Shown here: positions 1-11,124 of the stretch, in pieces | Position numbering within the stretch: position 1 is the first letter of the stretch | How the letters are laid out: each line of letters starts with the position of its first letter | NCBI GenBank assembly: GCA_029718625.1 | Contig: CM056381.1 | Coordinates: 50,000,608 to 50,064,607 of the forward strand | DNA: 64,000 nt | Origin: Synaphobranchus kaupii | Taxonomy: Eukaryota; Chordata; Actinopteri; Anguilliformes; Synaphobranchidae | Direction: 5' to 3' | Made by a program: the position numbers and the translations under genes | Notes under the pieces: generated by a model | Databases searched by the model: none | What the model saw: only the letters and a program-made list of their open reading frames with translations | What the model was told of the DNA's origin: nothing

Positions 1-158
1 ATTTTTTCTTTTTTTATGTTAGGCTGATTCCTGTATGTATTTCTGTTTTTAATTGTTTATGGCTGTTATTATACTGCATTGTGGTCCTGGGGGTAGGCTA
101 CTGTATTCCGTTCTTTTCCTTACACCCGTCTGTAATGAGAAGACATAAACTCAGCTAT

Positions 159-226
159 GCATTACATTACATTACATTACATTTATTTAGCAGACGCTTT
201 TATCCAAAGCGACGTACAGTAAGTGC
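159..226 (-). repeat. 3' tail of an L2-type LINE or its SINE partner
   Basis: Read on the minus strand, this ends GCTTTGGATAAAAGC (stem with GGATA loop, 211-195), then GTCTGCTAAAT and (TGTAA)n-type repeats. It is the conserved 3' end recognised by the LINE reverse transcriptase. The rest of the element is absent. Confidence 0.8.
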
Positions 227-3066
227 GTACAGAGACATCATCAAGATCTACAGAACAGACAAGGCAAAGCACATCCTTCGCATAATGTAGCAGCTATCCC
301 TAACAATGAACGTCGACTATGAACTATGCGATGCTGATGTGGACACTAATATTTGTAGTATTGTAGTATTTGTAGCTTATTGTGAACGGAGAGTGAAGCT
401 CATTTGAAAACTACTCACTGTAGGCTACAAAACTGTAAATAGTAGGCTAGGCTCAGTCCTAATTATGATTATCAATATTCTGCACTGTAAAAAATGGTGA
501 AAAGACTGGCAGCAATGTTGCCAGTGAAAAAACATTTAATGAATGTACAAATCCTGTTATTTTACGGGATGGCCATTAAATAATGAGTTATTCCCATTAT
601 TCTACATGTCTTTGACAGTGTTTTGGAAGTTAAATTCAATTCGATTCTGTTGTATCGTTGCAGCGATGCTTATGACTAAAGAAATACACCCTCGGCACAC
701 GTGGACAGATGGATTAACTCGTATTTCTGATCTTCTTTTATTCAAACATTAAGTTGTCCAAATGCACGATTGAATGCTTGATTAGTGGAAATGTTTGATT
801 GTAATATCACTGCATAATGTCGCAAGGTGGGATAATTTGTTAACGGTTGTTTAGCGGGTCATTTAAAAATACAAATATGCTAGTTTCTGCATGGGCTATT
901 TCAGCATATGGTGAACTTTTATTATAATATCCTAGGCTACCACACAAAAGCACACTTTTTTCTATATGGAACAGTTTAGTGACAACTTGTAGAATTTATT
1001 CACTTATGCAAAATGATGCAATCACAACACTACATATCCTATAAAAAACAATAGGACTAAAACACGAATGATTAGGTATAGGCCTACTTAGTTTGTGATT
1101 TTAGACATTCCCCTGTGAAACACATGCATTATCACATTGATAGTATACATTGTTTGCGATATTAATGCAAAATAGATACAATGTTATCGTCTTCCGCTGT
1201 GAGCGCGAAGTGCGACTATGACGGCTTGCCACACGCCATGCACTTTTTGGAAAATAGAGCCCTCAATCTTGTGAACATTATGATGGCAACAGTGGACAGT
1301 GCACATCAATAACCCCACCAAAGTACACAGTGGGAACTGCATTGTATTCTATGTGATGAAGCTGACAATAATGGCGTTAATGCGTGAAGTGATAATTTTC
1401 TGGCAGCTCTTACATGGATTATTCTTTGAGGATGGGGAAGGAATACTGAAGCAGCATGGCAATTTGGCTGCTTTTAAGTGTAGCCTTAAAGAGTTTCAGT
1501 TACAATGCATTTCTCAACTGCTTTCAGAAGTTCAGCGCTTTTGCTTTTTAAAAATGCTTTTTGTCTTTTTCTCCCAATCGTATGTATATGAGCGGTCACT
1601 GCTGAACACAAACAAGCAAGCGCTCTCCATTTACTACAACAGTGTCTTATCAAGATGAGCCACCCAGCAGCCCAAGTGTTTTTCATTTTAACAGGAGACA
1701 ACCAGCATTTACATCACCATTCCTCTGTGCTTTTTCATGAATATTAAACTGCTTGACCTGTACATATGAGACTAATTGCTACTTTTCCAAGGCTATGTTC
1801 CAACTGCAGAGCCCTGGCAGGATGGATGAAGTTCACTTAGTGCTAGCCTTTGCCACAACCCAGTGCGGTCTTCAACCTGTTGCTATGACACCCAAACAGA
1901 CTAATCCTACTTTCCATCTCCTCTAATACAGCCGGTGACCTTCAGTATACGCAAACACAAAATGGAGGAGAAAAGAAACAACACTAGTATATTGCTGTAA
2001 GTAAGAAATTTGTTTTTGAAAGGAAGCTGAAAACAAGACTGTTATTAGAAAATGACACATTTATAATGCTTCTGGATTGTTCATTTTGTTCACTTATTTA
2101 CTTACAGTTTTTTTACTCCACACTCAAACTTTCGAATTGGGCTTTAGCTTATGTTTTTGATATTTAACCCTTGTGACGCAGGCAGAATTCTAGGCTCTCT
2201 GATTGGCTCTCCCATTCCATCTGATGAAGTATGTCTCTTTCAGGCTGTCCTAACACTTAGAGCTGCTGACCCTGAGATGCAAAAGTCATTATAAATCACA
2301 AATGTGAACCACTACTCTGAGGGATTATCAGAGCTCACAAAACCCAGTCCTACATCGAAAATGGAATGAGGTCAGAACCTGGGTTCACAAATAACTAGGG
2401 GTGTAAGGGTTCTCCAAATCTACAGTTCAGTTTAAACCTAAATTAGTTACGAGTCTTGTTCGAATCTTTTTTCAATTTTTATTTTGGGGACAGCATTCCG
2501 GTATACTGCTAAACGCTATGCCAGCGCATTTCATCATAGACAGCAAAAGCGACAGCTTTATATAAGCAAATGAAGCATTGACTCGTTCTGTAACCACACA
2601 ATTACAAGGCTTCACATCATCAACAAATGATTGACATGCAGCTTTTCATAACTTTTAAAAAAAATGTTGTAGTTACAAACTATCAGATTTATGTACAAAA
2701 CACAACAACTACAATGATGTTATCCATCCTCGGCTGGGCAGTCTCTTGGGACGTACCAAAATAATCGCAGCCATGGGGTTTTTTCTCCTCTAGCTTGACA
2801 TCGGTTGCAGTTTGCTAGTCTTCTCTACATGGCCAGATCTACAATTATTTTCCCCTCTAATCACAGACTGCCTGTCAAAGAAATAATTTATTTGGGAAAT
2901 TGCCCTTAATTGGGTTGAGACAAAAGATCACTACAGACACCCCGGTCATATATGAAAGGGTTAGCACTATGAGAGATGGAGTTTTAGCCTATCTCAGCGA
3001 TCTAAAAACAGAAAACAGGCCTTTATAAAAATTTAAATGCCCTCGGATTCAGTACATAGCAATATA

Positions 3067-3646
3067 CAGACGGGTGACAAATGAAAGGAAAAACCCCTAC
3101 AGTGAGGGGGTCCGGTGGCTCCGTTATGCTGTGGGGGGAATTTTCCTGGCATGGTTTGGGTCCACTTGTCCCCTTATAGGGAAGGGTCACTGCAAATCAA
3201 TACAAAGTTATTCTGAGTGATCACCTTTATCCTTTGATGAAACATTTCTATCCTGATGGGAGTGGTCTCTTCGAGGATGACAATGCCCCCATCCACAGGG
3301 CACGAGGGGTCACTGAATGGTTCGATGAGTATGAAAATGATGTGAATCATATACTGTGGCCTTCACAGTCACCAGAACTCAACCCAATTGAACACCTATG
3401 GGAAATTTTGGACCGACGTGTTAGACAGCGCTCTCCACCACCATCATCAAAACTCCAAATGAGGGAATATCTTTTGGAAGAATGGTGTTCCATCCCTCCA
3501 ATAGAGCTCCAGAGACTAGAATATATGCTAGACTAGAGGTAGAATCTATGCCAAGGCGCACTGAAGCTGTTCTGACGGCTTGTGGTGGCCCAACACCTTA
3601 CTAAGACACTTTATGCTGGTTTTTCCTTTAATTTGTCACCCGTCTG
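3067..3646 (+). mobile_element. Internally deleted Tc1/mariner element
   Basis: Terminal inverted repeats of about 27 bp (CAGACGGGTGACAAAT at the left, its complement ending at 3646) enclose only about 580 bp. TA precedes the left end, while the right flank is CA, so one target base is changed. Transposons of this class are normally near 1.3-1.6 kb; here the left repeat is joined almost directly to the second half of the transposase, so the element cannot move by itself. Confidence 0.85.
3111..3536 (+). pseudogene. Tc1/mariner transposase, C-terminal half with a stop
   Basis: The frame reads SGGSVMLWGEFSWHGLGP, then a TAG stop at 3177-3179 in place of a sense codon, then VTANQYKVILSDHLYPLMKH, EDDNAPIHRARG and [28 protein letters not shown] holds the second catalytic Asp and PIEHLWE the Glu of the DD-E triad. 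The helix-turn-helix DNA-binding half and the first Asp are missing. It is a dead copy. Confidence 0.85.
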
Positions 3647-3801
3647 CATTTGAACCATGAAACACATACTTTGAACCCGGACTTCAACGCTACGTAGTTT
3701 GCTTATATTTAGCTTTTGCTTATATTGAGCCACGCTATTTAATAGGGAGGAGTATACCGGAGTATCACGTATCACAAAACGTCTGCTTTACCTCCCTATT
3801 C

Positions 3802-4928
3802 AAAGGTGCACTATTCAGGATTTTTACCGAGAAATATTATAAAATAAGCATGCACAGTTATATGATGCAATGGCAATCTCTGTCAAAAAAACGAATGCAG
3901 AAACCATGGTCATCTGCCTGTATTTATTATCATTTCTGGGCGTGGCACTATTTTCTGTGTGGTCTGGGGTGGGTGTGGCTGCAGAGCCGGTGAAGTGGGA
4001 TCAGGTTACTTTCAGCAGAGCGTTTGTTGCCAACTAGCTACTGCAATGGCAGAGCTTTTCCTCAATGGCCATAGCTAATGTTGAAGTTGAAGTGTTTTCT
4101 GCTGGACTTGTAAGTAATGGTACCTCCAGCTATCCAGCTAGCTATGTTAGGTAGCTAGATGGCCAAAGTCAGGTACCTTTTGAATCAAGTTAATATAACA
4201 ATGTATTATTATGTTGTATTTGAGAAAATAAATAATATCTGTATACAAATCTTCATGAAAAAGTAATTTACTTTACAAGGGTATTAGCTAGCAAGGATAG
4301 ACAAGATATGGTCTGCTAAGGTTACTTATTCCACAAACTTTTTACATCCCAGTTCTTCGTAATGAGTGTTCAGAATAAAGTTAGCTAAATACTGAACAAG
4401 GAAAAACACCACAAGATAACGCTACCTGCAACTGCACGAGGCAGTAGGTTCGCTACCGTAATAGTAACAATGTTCCAACCAGATACACTTATAGTGTAAA
4501 GATCGTTATAGGCTATCACCTGTTGACTCTGAAGAAGAAATGTGGAAACGACCATCAAATTTAATGTGCCTCATTCTATTACGAGTGCTCTATTACGAGT
4601 CTGTTTGATGAGCCCGGTTACATTTTTCTTTATATGCACTCTCCATACTGAGATCAGCTTCTCTCTTTAACAAGCTTTGACTGAAGCGTGCAGGATAGCC
4701 TTTATTTAATTGTTATAACACTGCCTAATTATGTTCTGTCCCATATAGAACAACACATGTTTAAATGTTATTTTCATTTTATCTTTGCTTGTCATTTTAC
4801 TGCGTTCGAAGTGTGTTTCTTGCCCTCGACAGATATGAGTGGGTGGGATTTAGGACGGAGGAGGAGACTTCATTGATTGTAAACACAGGACCACAGTAAA
4901 GCTAAAAATGCTGCATAGTGCACCTTTA
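3802..4928. mobile_element. Non-autonomous element with AAAGGTGCACTAT termini
   Basis: The left end AAAGGTGCACTATTCAGG and the right end, read in complement AAAGGTGCACTATGCAGC, form terminal inverted repeats of about 17 bp around 1.1 kb with no open transposase. No clean target-site duplication was found, so the superfamily is not assigned. Confidence 0.65.
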
Positions 4929-5178
4929 GGAAATAAGAAGAATGGTAATTAAGAAATAAAAAAGGAAATGTGTTTTGTTTCAAGTTCTTTCTCAGAAAAA
5001 ATAGCCGCTCAGCTTCAGATTTGTCGTGATGAGGCCGCATGTTAATTAGCATTTTGAGCGATGTCACATTAATAAAAATAATAAACCCAGCAATACAGTT
5101 GGCAAAATTGAACAAAGCCACTTGGTTCTTGTTCACTGACTTAACTCTGTTATCCTTCCTCCGACAGTGCCCACTTAC

Positions 5179-5281
5179 CGTCCGGCTTGTACTGCGCCAC
5201 GATGGTGACCGCCTGGCCTGCGTTCTTCAACGCTGCTGCCGCCTGCTCGTGAGTGGAACTGCGGAGGTCCACCCCGTTCAC
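5179..5281 (-). CDS. dlg1: dlg1 exon: second half of PDZ3
   Basis: A 103-nt exon reads [20 protein letters not shown] and then [14 protein letters not shown], ending in phase 1. It supplies the last strands of PDZ3 and helix alpha-B. The His of THEQAA is the alpha-B1 residue that contacts Ser/Thr at ligand position -2 in class I PDZ domains. The acceptor is TTCATAG at 5283-5282 and the donor is ACG|GTAAGT at 5178. The sequence matches the DLG family throughout. The next exon expected (EYSRFEAKIHDLREQ-type, leading to SH3) was looked for in 1-5178 on both strands and not seen, so the gene continues outside the window. Confidence 0.95.
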
Positions 5282-5410
5282 CTATGAATGAACACATACA
5301 AACACAGGTAATATAGGCAAACTTCCGCATTCCTTTCACCTGCAAACGAAACAATAACTTACACAGCTGATCACCCCTTTCACATGCGAACAACGCAGGT
5401 TACACACTTA

Positions 5411-6372
5411 GAGCTCTATTTTCCGGCTGGCGCATGGCGGGTGGCGAGCCAGTGCATTGGCGAAGTGACATTTTCGGCATGTATTTTCACGCTCCTGAGC
5501 CCGTTTGACTCGCCGTGTGCCGGAAGTGGGAGTAGAGTCTCTCGTGGAGGTGTGTCAGTCCAGAGCGAGCAGCGAAACTGCAGATTTCCCGGCCGGTGGC
5601 GAGCCATCACTAGCGAGGTAGCAATTTTGTCACGGATTTGCACGTGCCTGGCTATCTGCAAAATAGATAGCCTATCGTCTTCCAATGCAGAATCCTAAAG
5701 ACGACAAAAGTCGCTAATAAATGTGGCGAGGAAATGGGGTATGTTGCATGGAGAAAATTGGAAATAGATAAATGATCAAACGCATGCTTAGGACCTAGAA
5801 AATATGAAAAGAGGAGTTGAAAAATAAAATAAAAAATAGCCAGTAAATTATAAATGGGAGAGTAAAATAAATTATTTAAAAATTTATTTTATTGACGGAT
5901 TGGAGGCTAAGGAAATTATTAAAAGCTTTTTATTTGTCACAGTCCAGATAACCTATTACCTACTTTTATCGCCTTTAGCGTTCTTGTTCTGCAAGCAGGA
6001 GGCCTCCTGACCACGACCGAATGGGCGTTTTCACTAAACGACGTGATGCGGGATAGTCCGACATGGTCAAAACGAGTCCAATGCACACGGCTCTTAAAAG
6101 GACTGAAAAGACTGATTAGCTATGGTGCAGCTGAAGCACACCCACTGATAAATATTCAGCATAACCCAGCCCATTTTCAACCTGCGCAGCGCGCTGTGGG
6201 CTGTGCGCTCCTCGCATTTGGTCCGAAAATAGCAAAATTCAGTAGCCACGCTCAGTGCGCCATACGCCACTGTTTATGACGGCTCGCTGCATTCGTCGCA
6301 TGCCATACGCCACTGTTTATGACGGCTCGCTGCATTCGCCGCATGCCATACGCTTCCCAGAAAATAGAGCCC
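5411..6372. mobile_element. Harbinger-like non-autonomous element with TTA duplication
   Basis: The left terminus is GAGCTCTATTTTCCGG and the right, in complement, is GGGCTCTATTTTCTGG. TTA lies on both flanks (5408-5410 and 6373-6375), the 3-bp target duplication typical of PIF/Harbinger. There is no transposase ORF. A 43-bp tandem duplication sits near the right end (6259-6344). A partial relative is at about 1190-1265. Confidence 0.7.
6259..6344. repeat. 43-bp tandem duplication inside the Harbinger-like element
   Basis: Two nearly identical units start GCCATACGCCACTGTTTATG at 6259 and 6302, differing by one base in the gtcgcat/ccgcat part, followed by a third partial start at 6345. Confidence 0.85.
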
Positions 6373-7085
6373 TTAATCACACTACCAGCACCAGCAGCTT
6401 AAATGACACTGTATTATGACTAAGTACTGTAGGGAATGTATACACAGTACATGTCACTTGGGCTCAATGTGTGTGCTTTTCTGGAACACGTATAGAATTT
6501 GTTCACATTGAGAGTTGTGGTACGAGTGGTATAAAACCCAGCGCTGTAGAAGGACCGTCACAAACTCTCACTCAGATAAATGGTGAATGATATGCCACCT
6601 GACAAATAATCCTTAACGGCCTGAATACATTAAACGTGAGGAAAGTTATAACTCGATAAGCAGAACCAATGACAACAGATTAGGTGAAACAGTATCTTCA
6701 GCATGAGATCCAGCGTGAAACTGGCTGATAAATAAATAACCGCTGATGTAGGTATTTTCTAGATCATTTAGTTTCCAATTCAGATTTGGACCAAGCAATC
6801 ATGATCTAGAATGAAGGGCAGAAGTGTATATAATGAATATGCAATTAATGTAATGTAAGTTTTATGCCTGAAAAAATTCAGTCAGTCTGATGAGCCTGAT
6901 CGTTGCATGAGTAAAACCCATTATGATTATCATATGGACGGTATACTCATTTGCATATCCACAACAAGAGTAACGGGGGATAATATCATAAAGCAAACTT
7001 AATTTTGCCACCTTTTGCTGAGCAGTCGATATGAAATGAGACTGGCGTGCCAGGTGTGTTGGGTGGGCGTGAACGTGTTTCTTAC

Positions 7086-7242
7086 AGAGACGAGGCGATC
7101 TCCTTTCCTCAGTTCTCCACACAGGTCGGCTGGCCCCCCAGCCAGGATAAAGGAGATGAAGATGCCCTCTCCATCCTCTCCACCCACAATGTTGAAGCCC
7201 AGCCCCGTAGAGCCTCGATGCAGCACCACCTTCCTGGGCTCC
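7086..7242 (-). CDS. dlg1: dlg1 exon: first half of PDZ3
   Basis: A 157-nt exon starts in phase 2. It completes an Arg codon and reads [20 protein letters not shown] followed by [20 protein letters not shown] and [12 protein letters not shown]. It carries the GLGF carboxylate-binding loop of PDZ3, the domain that in DLG proteins binds class I C-termini. The acceptor is TTTTTACACAG at 7244-7243 and the donor is TCT|GTAAGA at 7085. One residue is unusual: the GPADLCGEL stretch has Cys where the DLG sequences I know have Ser. A 44-bp minisatellite starts about 30 bases upstream of the acceptor. Frame and phase fit both neighbours. Confidence 0.96.
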
Positions 7243-7270
7243 CTGTGTAAAAACATATACGTCCTTCACA

Positions 7271-7866
7271 CCAGCAGCAGCATACAGCAAACTGCACACA
7301 GTCATCATCACTCCAGCACCATCATACAGCAAACTGTACACACAGTAATCATCACTCCAGCACCATCATACAGCAAACTGTACACACAGTCATCATCACT
7401 CCAGCACCATCATACAGCACACTGTACACACAGTCATCATCACTCCAACACCAGCATACAGCAAACTGTACACACAGTAATCATCACTCCAGCACCATCA
7501 TACAGCAAACTGTACACACAGTAATCATCACTCTAGCACCATCATACAGCAAACTGTATACACAGTCATCATCACTCCAGCACCATCATACAGCAAACTG
7601 TACACACAGTCATCATCACTCCAGCACCAGCATACAGCAAACTGTACACACAGTCATCATCACTCCAGCACCAGCATACAGCAAACTGTACACACAGTCA
7701 TCATCACTCCAGCACCATCATACAGCAAACTGTACACACAGTCATCATCACTCCAGCACCATCATACAGCACACTGTACACACAGTCATCATCACTCCAG
7801 CACCATCATACAGCAAACTGTACACACAGTCATCATCACTCCAGCACCATCATACAGCAGTCATCA
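7271..7866. repeat. 44-bp minisatellite next to the PDZ3 acceptor
   Basis: Thirteen units of 44 bp (the first 42 bp) start CATACAGCAAACTG at 7281, 7323, 7367 and then every 44 bases to 7807, with partial units at both ends. Units differ by a few substitutions (tca/taa, cca/cta). It begins about 30 bases upstream of the splice acceptor at 7244-7243, so it occupies the branch-point zone. Confidence 0.95.
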
Positions 7867-8436
7867 CACGCATGCACGCACACACTTATAGTGCACACTG
7901 ACTCAACTCTTTTAACATCTATTAGTATTTTCCAAGATCCAACAATTGAGCTACATCTGTGTGCATAGATGATGGTGATGTCGTCTTGCCCTTCAGATTT
8001 GTAGTTGCATGTACAGTATACAATGTACCTGACATTGCGGTTTGCGAGACATTAATCAACTTGTAACCATTTGTAATTAATATGTAGCCTAATCAGCAAC
8101 ATTAGATTAGGACACAAAGATCGGTCTTCCGGGGCAGGAGAGTAGGTTGCAGTGGACGACAACGCATTTTTCGAGTATTGGGACGCACACCCTGGTTCAC
8201 ATATGCTGCAGAAACATAATGAGAGCAATTCACACCAGTGACATCTAGAGGGCAGTACAACCCTGTTTTTCTTTCCTAACAGTGCACTGCACAGGTATCT
8301 GCAGGTACTCCTGGTCCTGATGGTCAATGATCCTAAGGGCTGTACAGATGTTTTTCTGCCTGAAGCTGTCTGATACCTGTAATAGCAGGTGATTCAATTA
8401 GCCATCCAATGAACAACTAAAGATTAGAGCTGGAAC

Positions 8437-9141
8437 TAGGGGTGGGCGATATCACGTTAGAAACGTTACACCGGTAGAAATCCGGGCAATGATATGGATT
8501 TGACCATACCGTTTCTACCAGTAGAGCATTAGGCTACTTGCATATTTGAAAAATATATATATAAATGTATATAAATGTTCCCATATATAAATGTAAGTTA
8601 TACCACATAAAGCGGCGAAACGTGCACTGTCATTAAATGCGCCAGGCATGTAACGTGCATCTCCAATCAAAAACGACCTTCATTGATGAATTGAAGCTTT
8701 ATTTTTTTATTTACATAAGGATGTGCATTTATCATGCCATAATTAAAAACAAAATTGTGGAGAAGTCCATCGTCCTCGGTTTATTGTGTGGGTAGCCGGA
8801 GCTATCTTGCAAGTGAATCGATTACCTTGTGATTCATGCTGTAGGCCTATAAGGATCATACAATTAGTTTTAATAGGATGTATCCTATTAAAACTAATGT
8901 AAATGAGAGGCCGGCGGTGGTGAATGAGAAGCCGGCTTGATTCGCCGAAGGCTGAAAGCTGAAAATGGCAAAATTGGTCTAATTGTTACCATCCTAGACT
9001 TGCATTGCTCCTAAAATATTTTTAATGAAATATTAAAAAACAACATCTATATCGTGATATATATCGTTATATATATATATATACCGTCCAAAATAACATT
9101 TATACCGTGATATGAATTTAAGGCTACATTGCCCACCCCTA
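8437..9141. mobile_element. Non-autonomous hAT element, 705 bp, with 8-bp target duplication
   Basis: Termini are TAGGGGTGGGCGATAT and, in complement, TAGGGGTGGGCAATG. The flanks GCTGGAAC at 8429-8436 and 9142-9149 are identical 8-bp duplications, the hAT signature. It has no transposase. It contains AT-rich TA runs and a perfect 16-bp-arm hairpin at 8863-8898. Confidence 0.85.
8863..8898. repeat. Perfect hairpin within the hAT element
   Basis: The arms ATTAGTTTTAATAGGA and its exact complement are separated by the four bases TGTA. It gives a 16-bp uninterrupted stem. Confidence 0.9.
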
Positions 9142-9254
9142 GCTGGAACAAAAACCAGCCAACTGAAATGTCTGCAAACACTATTGAACCACCACTTTTC
9201 TCTGCTTTATAGATGATTTTGTATAGGCTCTTCTTGTCTAACCTTTTATATACA

Positions 9255-9316
9255 CATTTTGCTTTTGATAAGAGCAGAAGCTAAAGGTAAATATAAATGC
9301 ATTGTAAATGTAATAC
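9255..9316 (+). repeat. Decayed LINE/SINE 3' tail
   Basis: GCTTTTGATAAGAGC, then AGAAGCTAAA and ATGCATTGTAAATGTAATA, is a diverged form of the GGATA stem-loop plus TGTAA tail seen elsewhere in the window. Confidence 0.55.
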
Positions 9317-10796
9317 TATTAATCAAATTAGACTAACACACTGATTGTGCCCATTATATCAGTGATGCCAAACACAATCCTGGATTGTAGAGAGAAGAAA
9401 ACCATGTATCAAAAGAATACATTTTATATATTGCTTTCCATAACAAGTAATAGCATCCATTCTCCGCCTATTTGCAGGAAGTGCATTATAAGGAATAATA
9501 AGAAATAATCCTTGTTATTATAAGGATTATCATCTTATAAATGTACGTATGTAAAAAGCAACATAACCACAATTTTTCATGTGATATTTAAAGACAGGGA
9601 TGATATGAAAAAACTAAACAGGAGGCTTATCAGATATCTAGAAAACATCAAACATTCAGACGTTCCTATTTTTAGTAAATTGGATTTTCCTTTAAACAAA
9701 TGCGAAGTCGTATTATTTGCTATTTCAACGCCATAAAATCCTCCCATTAAAGAGGATTTAATGCAGTGTGGCACTTGCAAAGATGTGTGCCACCCGGGAC
9801 CACGCTCCCTCTCTCCAGACAAAATATGTCCTTGTCGAGACAGGGCCATCTGCCCTCTGCCCTAATACTGCAGCACACACTGTCCTTAAGGAAATTAAAA
9901 TCAAATCCATTAAACGCTGCAAGCTGCATCTTCCCAAATTTAGCAAAGACAGCAGCGATTTATTTTCCATTAGTTTATTTCTTTTTTTGCACAGAGATGG
10001 CCATCGGCTTTGACCCACAGATGCGAGACGCATTAAACCAATGGGAAAACCGGGTGGGAGGGGGGTAGGGCCCCTCCGCGAGCGACTGAACAGGACCGGA
10101 ATCACAGAAGTCTAATTGGGGACATCAGCAGGGGAAGGTGGACACAGGGACAGAGCTACACGTCGAAGTCTCCTCTCGTTGCCCTGTGCCACTGCATTGC
10201 CCTTAAACACCCATTGCACGCCTGGAAAATTTGCGTAAAACGTTGCATTTAGCTTCACGTTTCCTCTTTCTCTCTGTCACGTTTCACGGCGTAGGGGGGG
10301 CTCACAAAAGCGTGAAATTACTAGGGAGATTAAAAAAGCATGAATGGTTTTGAAAATGTGCGGGGATGAATAATAATGGTTCCCTTGCTTCAAATGTCGC
10401 GGAGGCAAGAATATATCGTACATTTTGTCCCCGAGTGTTTGTCTGCATGCGTTATCCCATGAATAATGAGCCGTACTTCTCAGTGCTCCAAAAACAATTC
10501 ACGGTCATGTCAAATTGTGTATTTTGCAATGTGAGCATGGACAGGGTTCAAAGATTTTTAGGGCAAACCAGGCGTATACCTAAATAGTAATAATCTGCAA
10601 ATAATCTGCGGTCATAATAGCTCATCACTTGACAGTGCATCACTGTTATGTATGCAGCTATGCTCATTTTGAATCAGATATTCTGAATATGTTTCACTGC
10701 ATGCATTTTGACCATATTGACACACTGATCATACAATGTAATACAGTGTCCTCACAGGACAGCGGTGCAGCACTGCAGTATAATTAGGGAACAGAA

Positions 10797-10960
10797 GGGA
10801 AGGGTTAGGGAACTGGGCTCATAACTTAAAGATTATGGGTTTGATTCCCAACCCCATAATGGTGCTCAATGTGCTGCCGCTGCACCATTGAGCAAGGTAC
10901 TTAACCTGAATTGCTTCAATAACATATACAGCTGTATAAGTGGATTTTATGTAAAAATGT
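10797..10960 (+). mobile_element. tRNA-derived SINE, tail missing
   Basis: A head containing GGGTTTGATTCCC (a pol III B-box match) is followed by a body CTTAACCTGAATTGCTTCA and CAGCTGTATAAGTGGAT shared with the SINE at 26547-26747. The GGATA tail is absent. It lies about 40 bases inside the intron after the linker exon donor. Confidence 0.75.
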
Positions 10961-10997
10961 GATATGTATTATGTATTAAAACACGGGTGTGTTTTAC

Positions 10998-11124
10998 CTG
11001 GTGATATCTTCATCACCCAACATGGCTTTGGGGGTGGGGGAGTAGCGCCCTGTGGATGCAGGGGCAGGTGGCTGGCCCAGGTAGTTAGGAGGGCTGATAT
11101 GGTTCTCCGTGTGCTGGGAATAAG
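10998..11124 (-). CDS. dlg1: dlg1 exon: PDZ2-PDZ3 linker
   Basis: A 127-nt exon completes a Ser codon and reads YSQHTENHISPPNYLGQPPA followed by PASTGRYSPTPKAMLGDEDI and TR, leaving two bases for the next exon. It is the low-complexity, Pro/Ser-rich hinge between PDZ2 and PDZ3. The RYSP motif and the acidic LGDEDITR end are typical of DLG1 and its paralogues and were decisive for finding the exon, because it lies in a frame with no long open stretch. The acceptor is TTTTTACAG at 11126-11125 and the donor is CCAG|GTAAAA at 10997. A SINE copy lies about 40 bases beyond the donor. Confidence 0.93.

Larger units (their letters stand above)
1..5178 (-). other. dlg1 intron downstream of the PDZ3 exon (left end open)
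   Basis: No exon was recognised on either strand. Contents are a reverse-oriented LINE/SINE tail (159-226), a fragment ending in the Harbinger-like terminal word GAAAATAGAGCCCT (about 1190-1265), a broken Tc1 element (3067-3646) and a large inverted-terminal element (3802-4928). The rest is AT-rich single-copy-looking sequence in which nothing further could be supported. Confidence 0.75.
5282..7085 (-). other. dlg1 intron between the two PDZ3 exons
   Basis: The 1.8-kb GT-AG intron is mostly occupied by one Harbinger-like element (5411-6372). The remainder, 6373-7085, has no gene-like or repeat structure that I could support. Confidence 0.8.
7243..10997 (-). other. dlg1 intron between linker exon and PDZ3
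   Basis: The 3.75-kb intron contains a 44-bp minisatellite (7271-7866), an hAT element (8437-9141), a LINE/SINE tail relic (9255-9316) and a SINE (10797-10960). The segment 9740-10330 is free of recognisable repeats and has a more mixed base composition; no exon could be supported in it. Confidence 0.75.

Noticed and set aside
5384..5698. Overlapping frames on both strands of 5384-5698
   Set aside because: They lie inside the left part of the Harbinger-like element, with no domain and no splice fit to dlg1.
7015..7524. Plus-strand frame of 169 codons
   Set aside because: It is the antisense of the PDZ3 exon continued into the 44-bp minisatellite.
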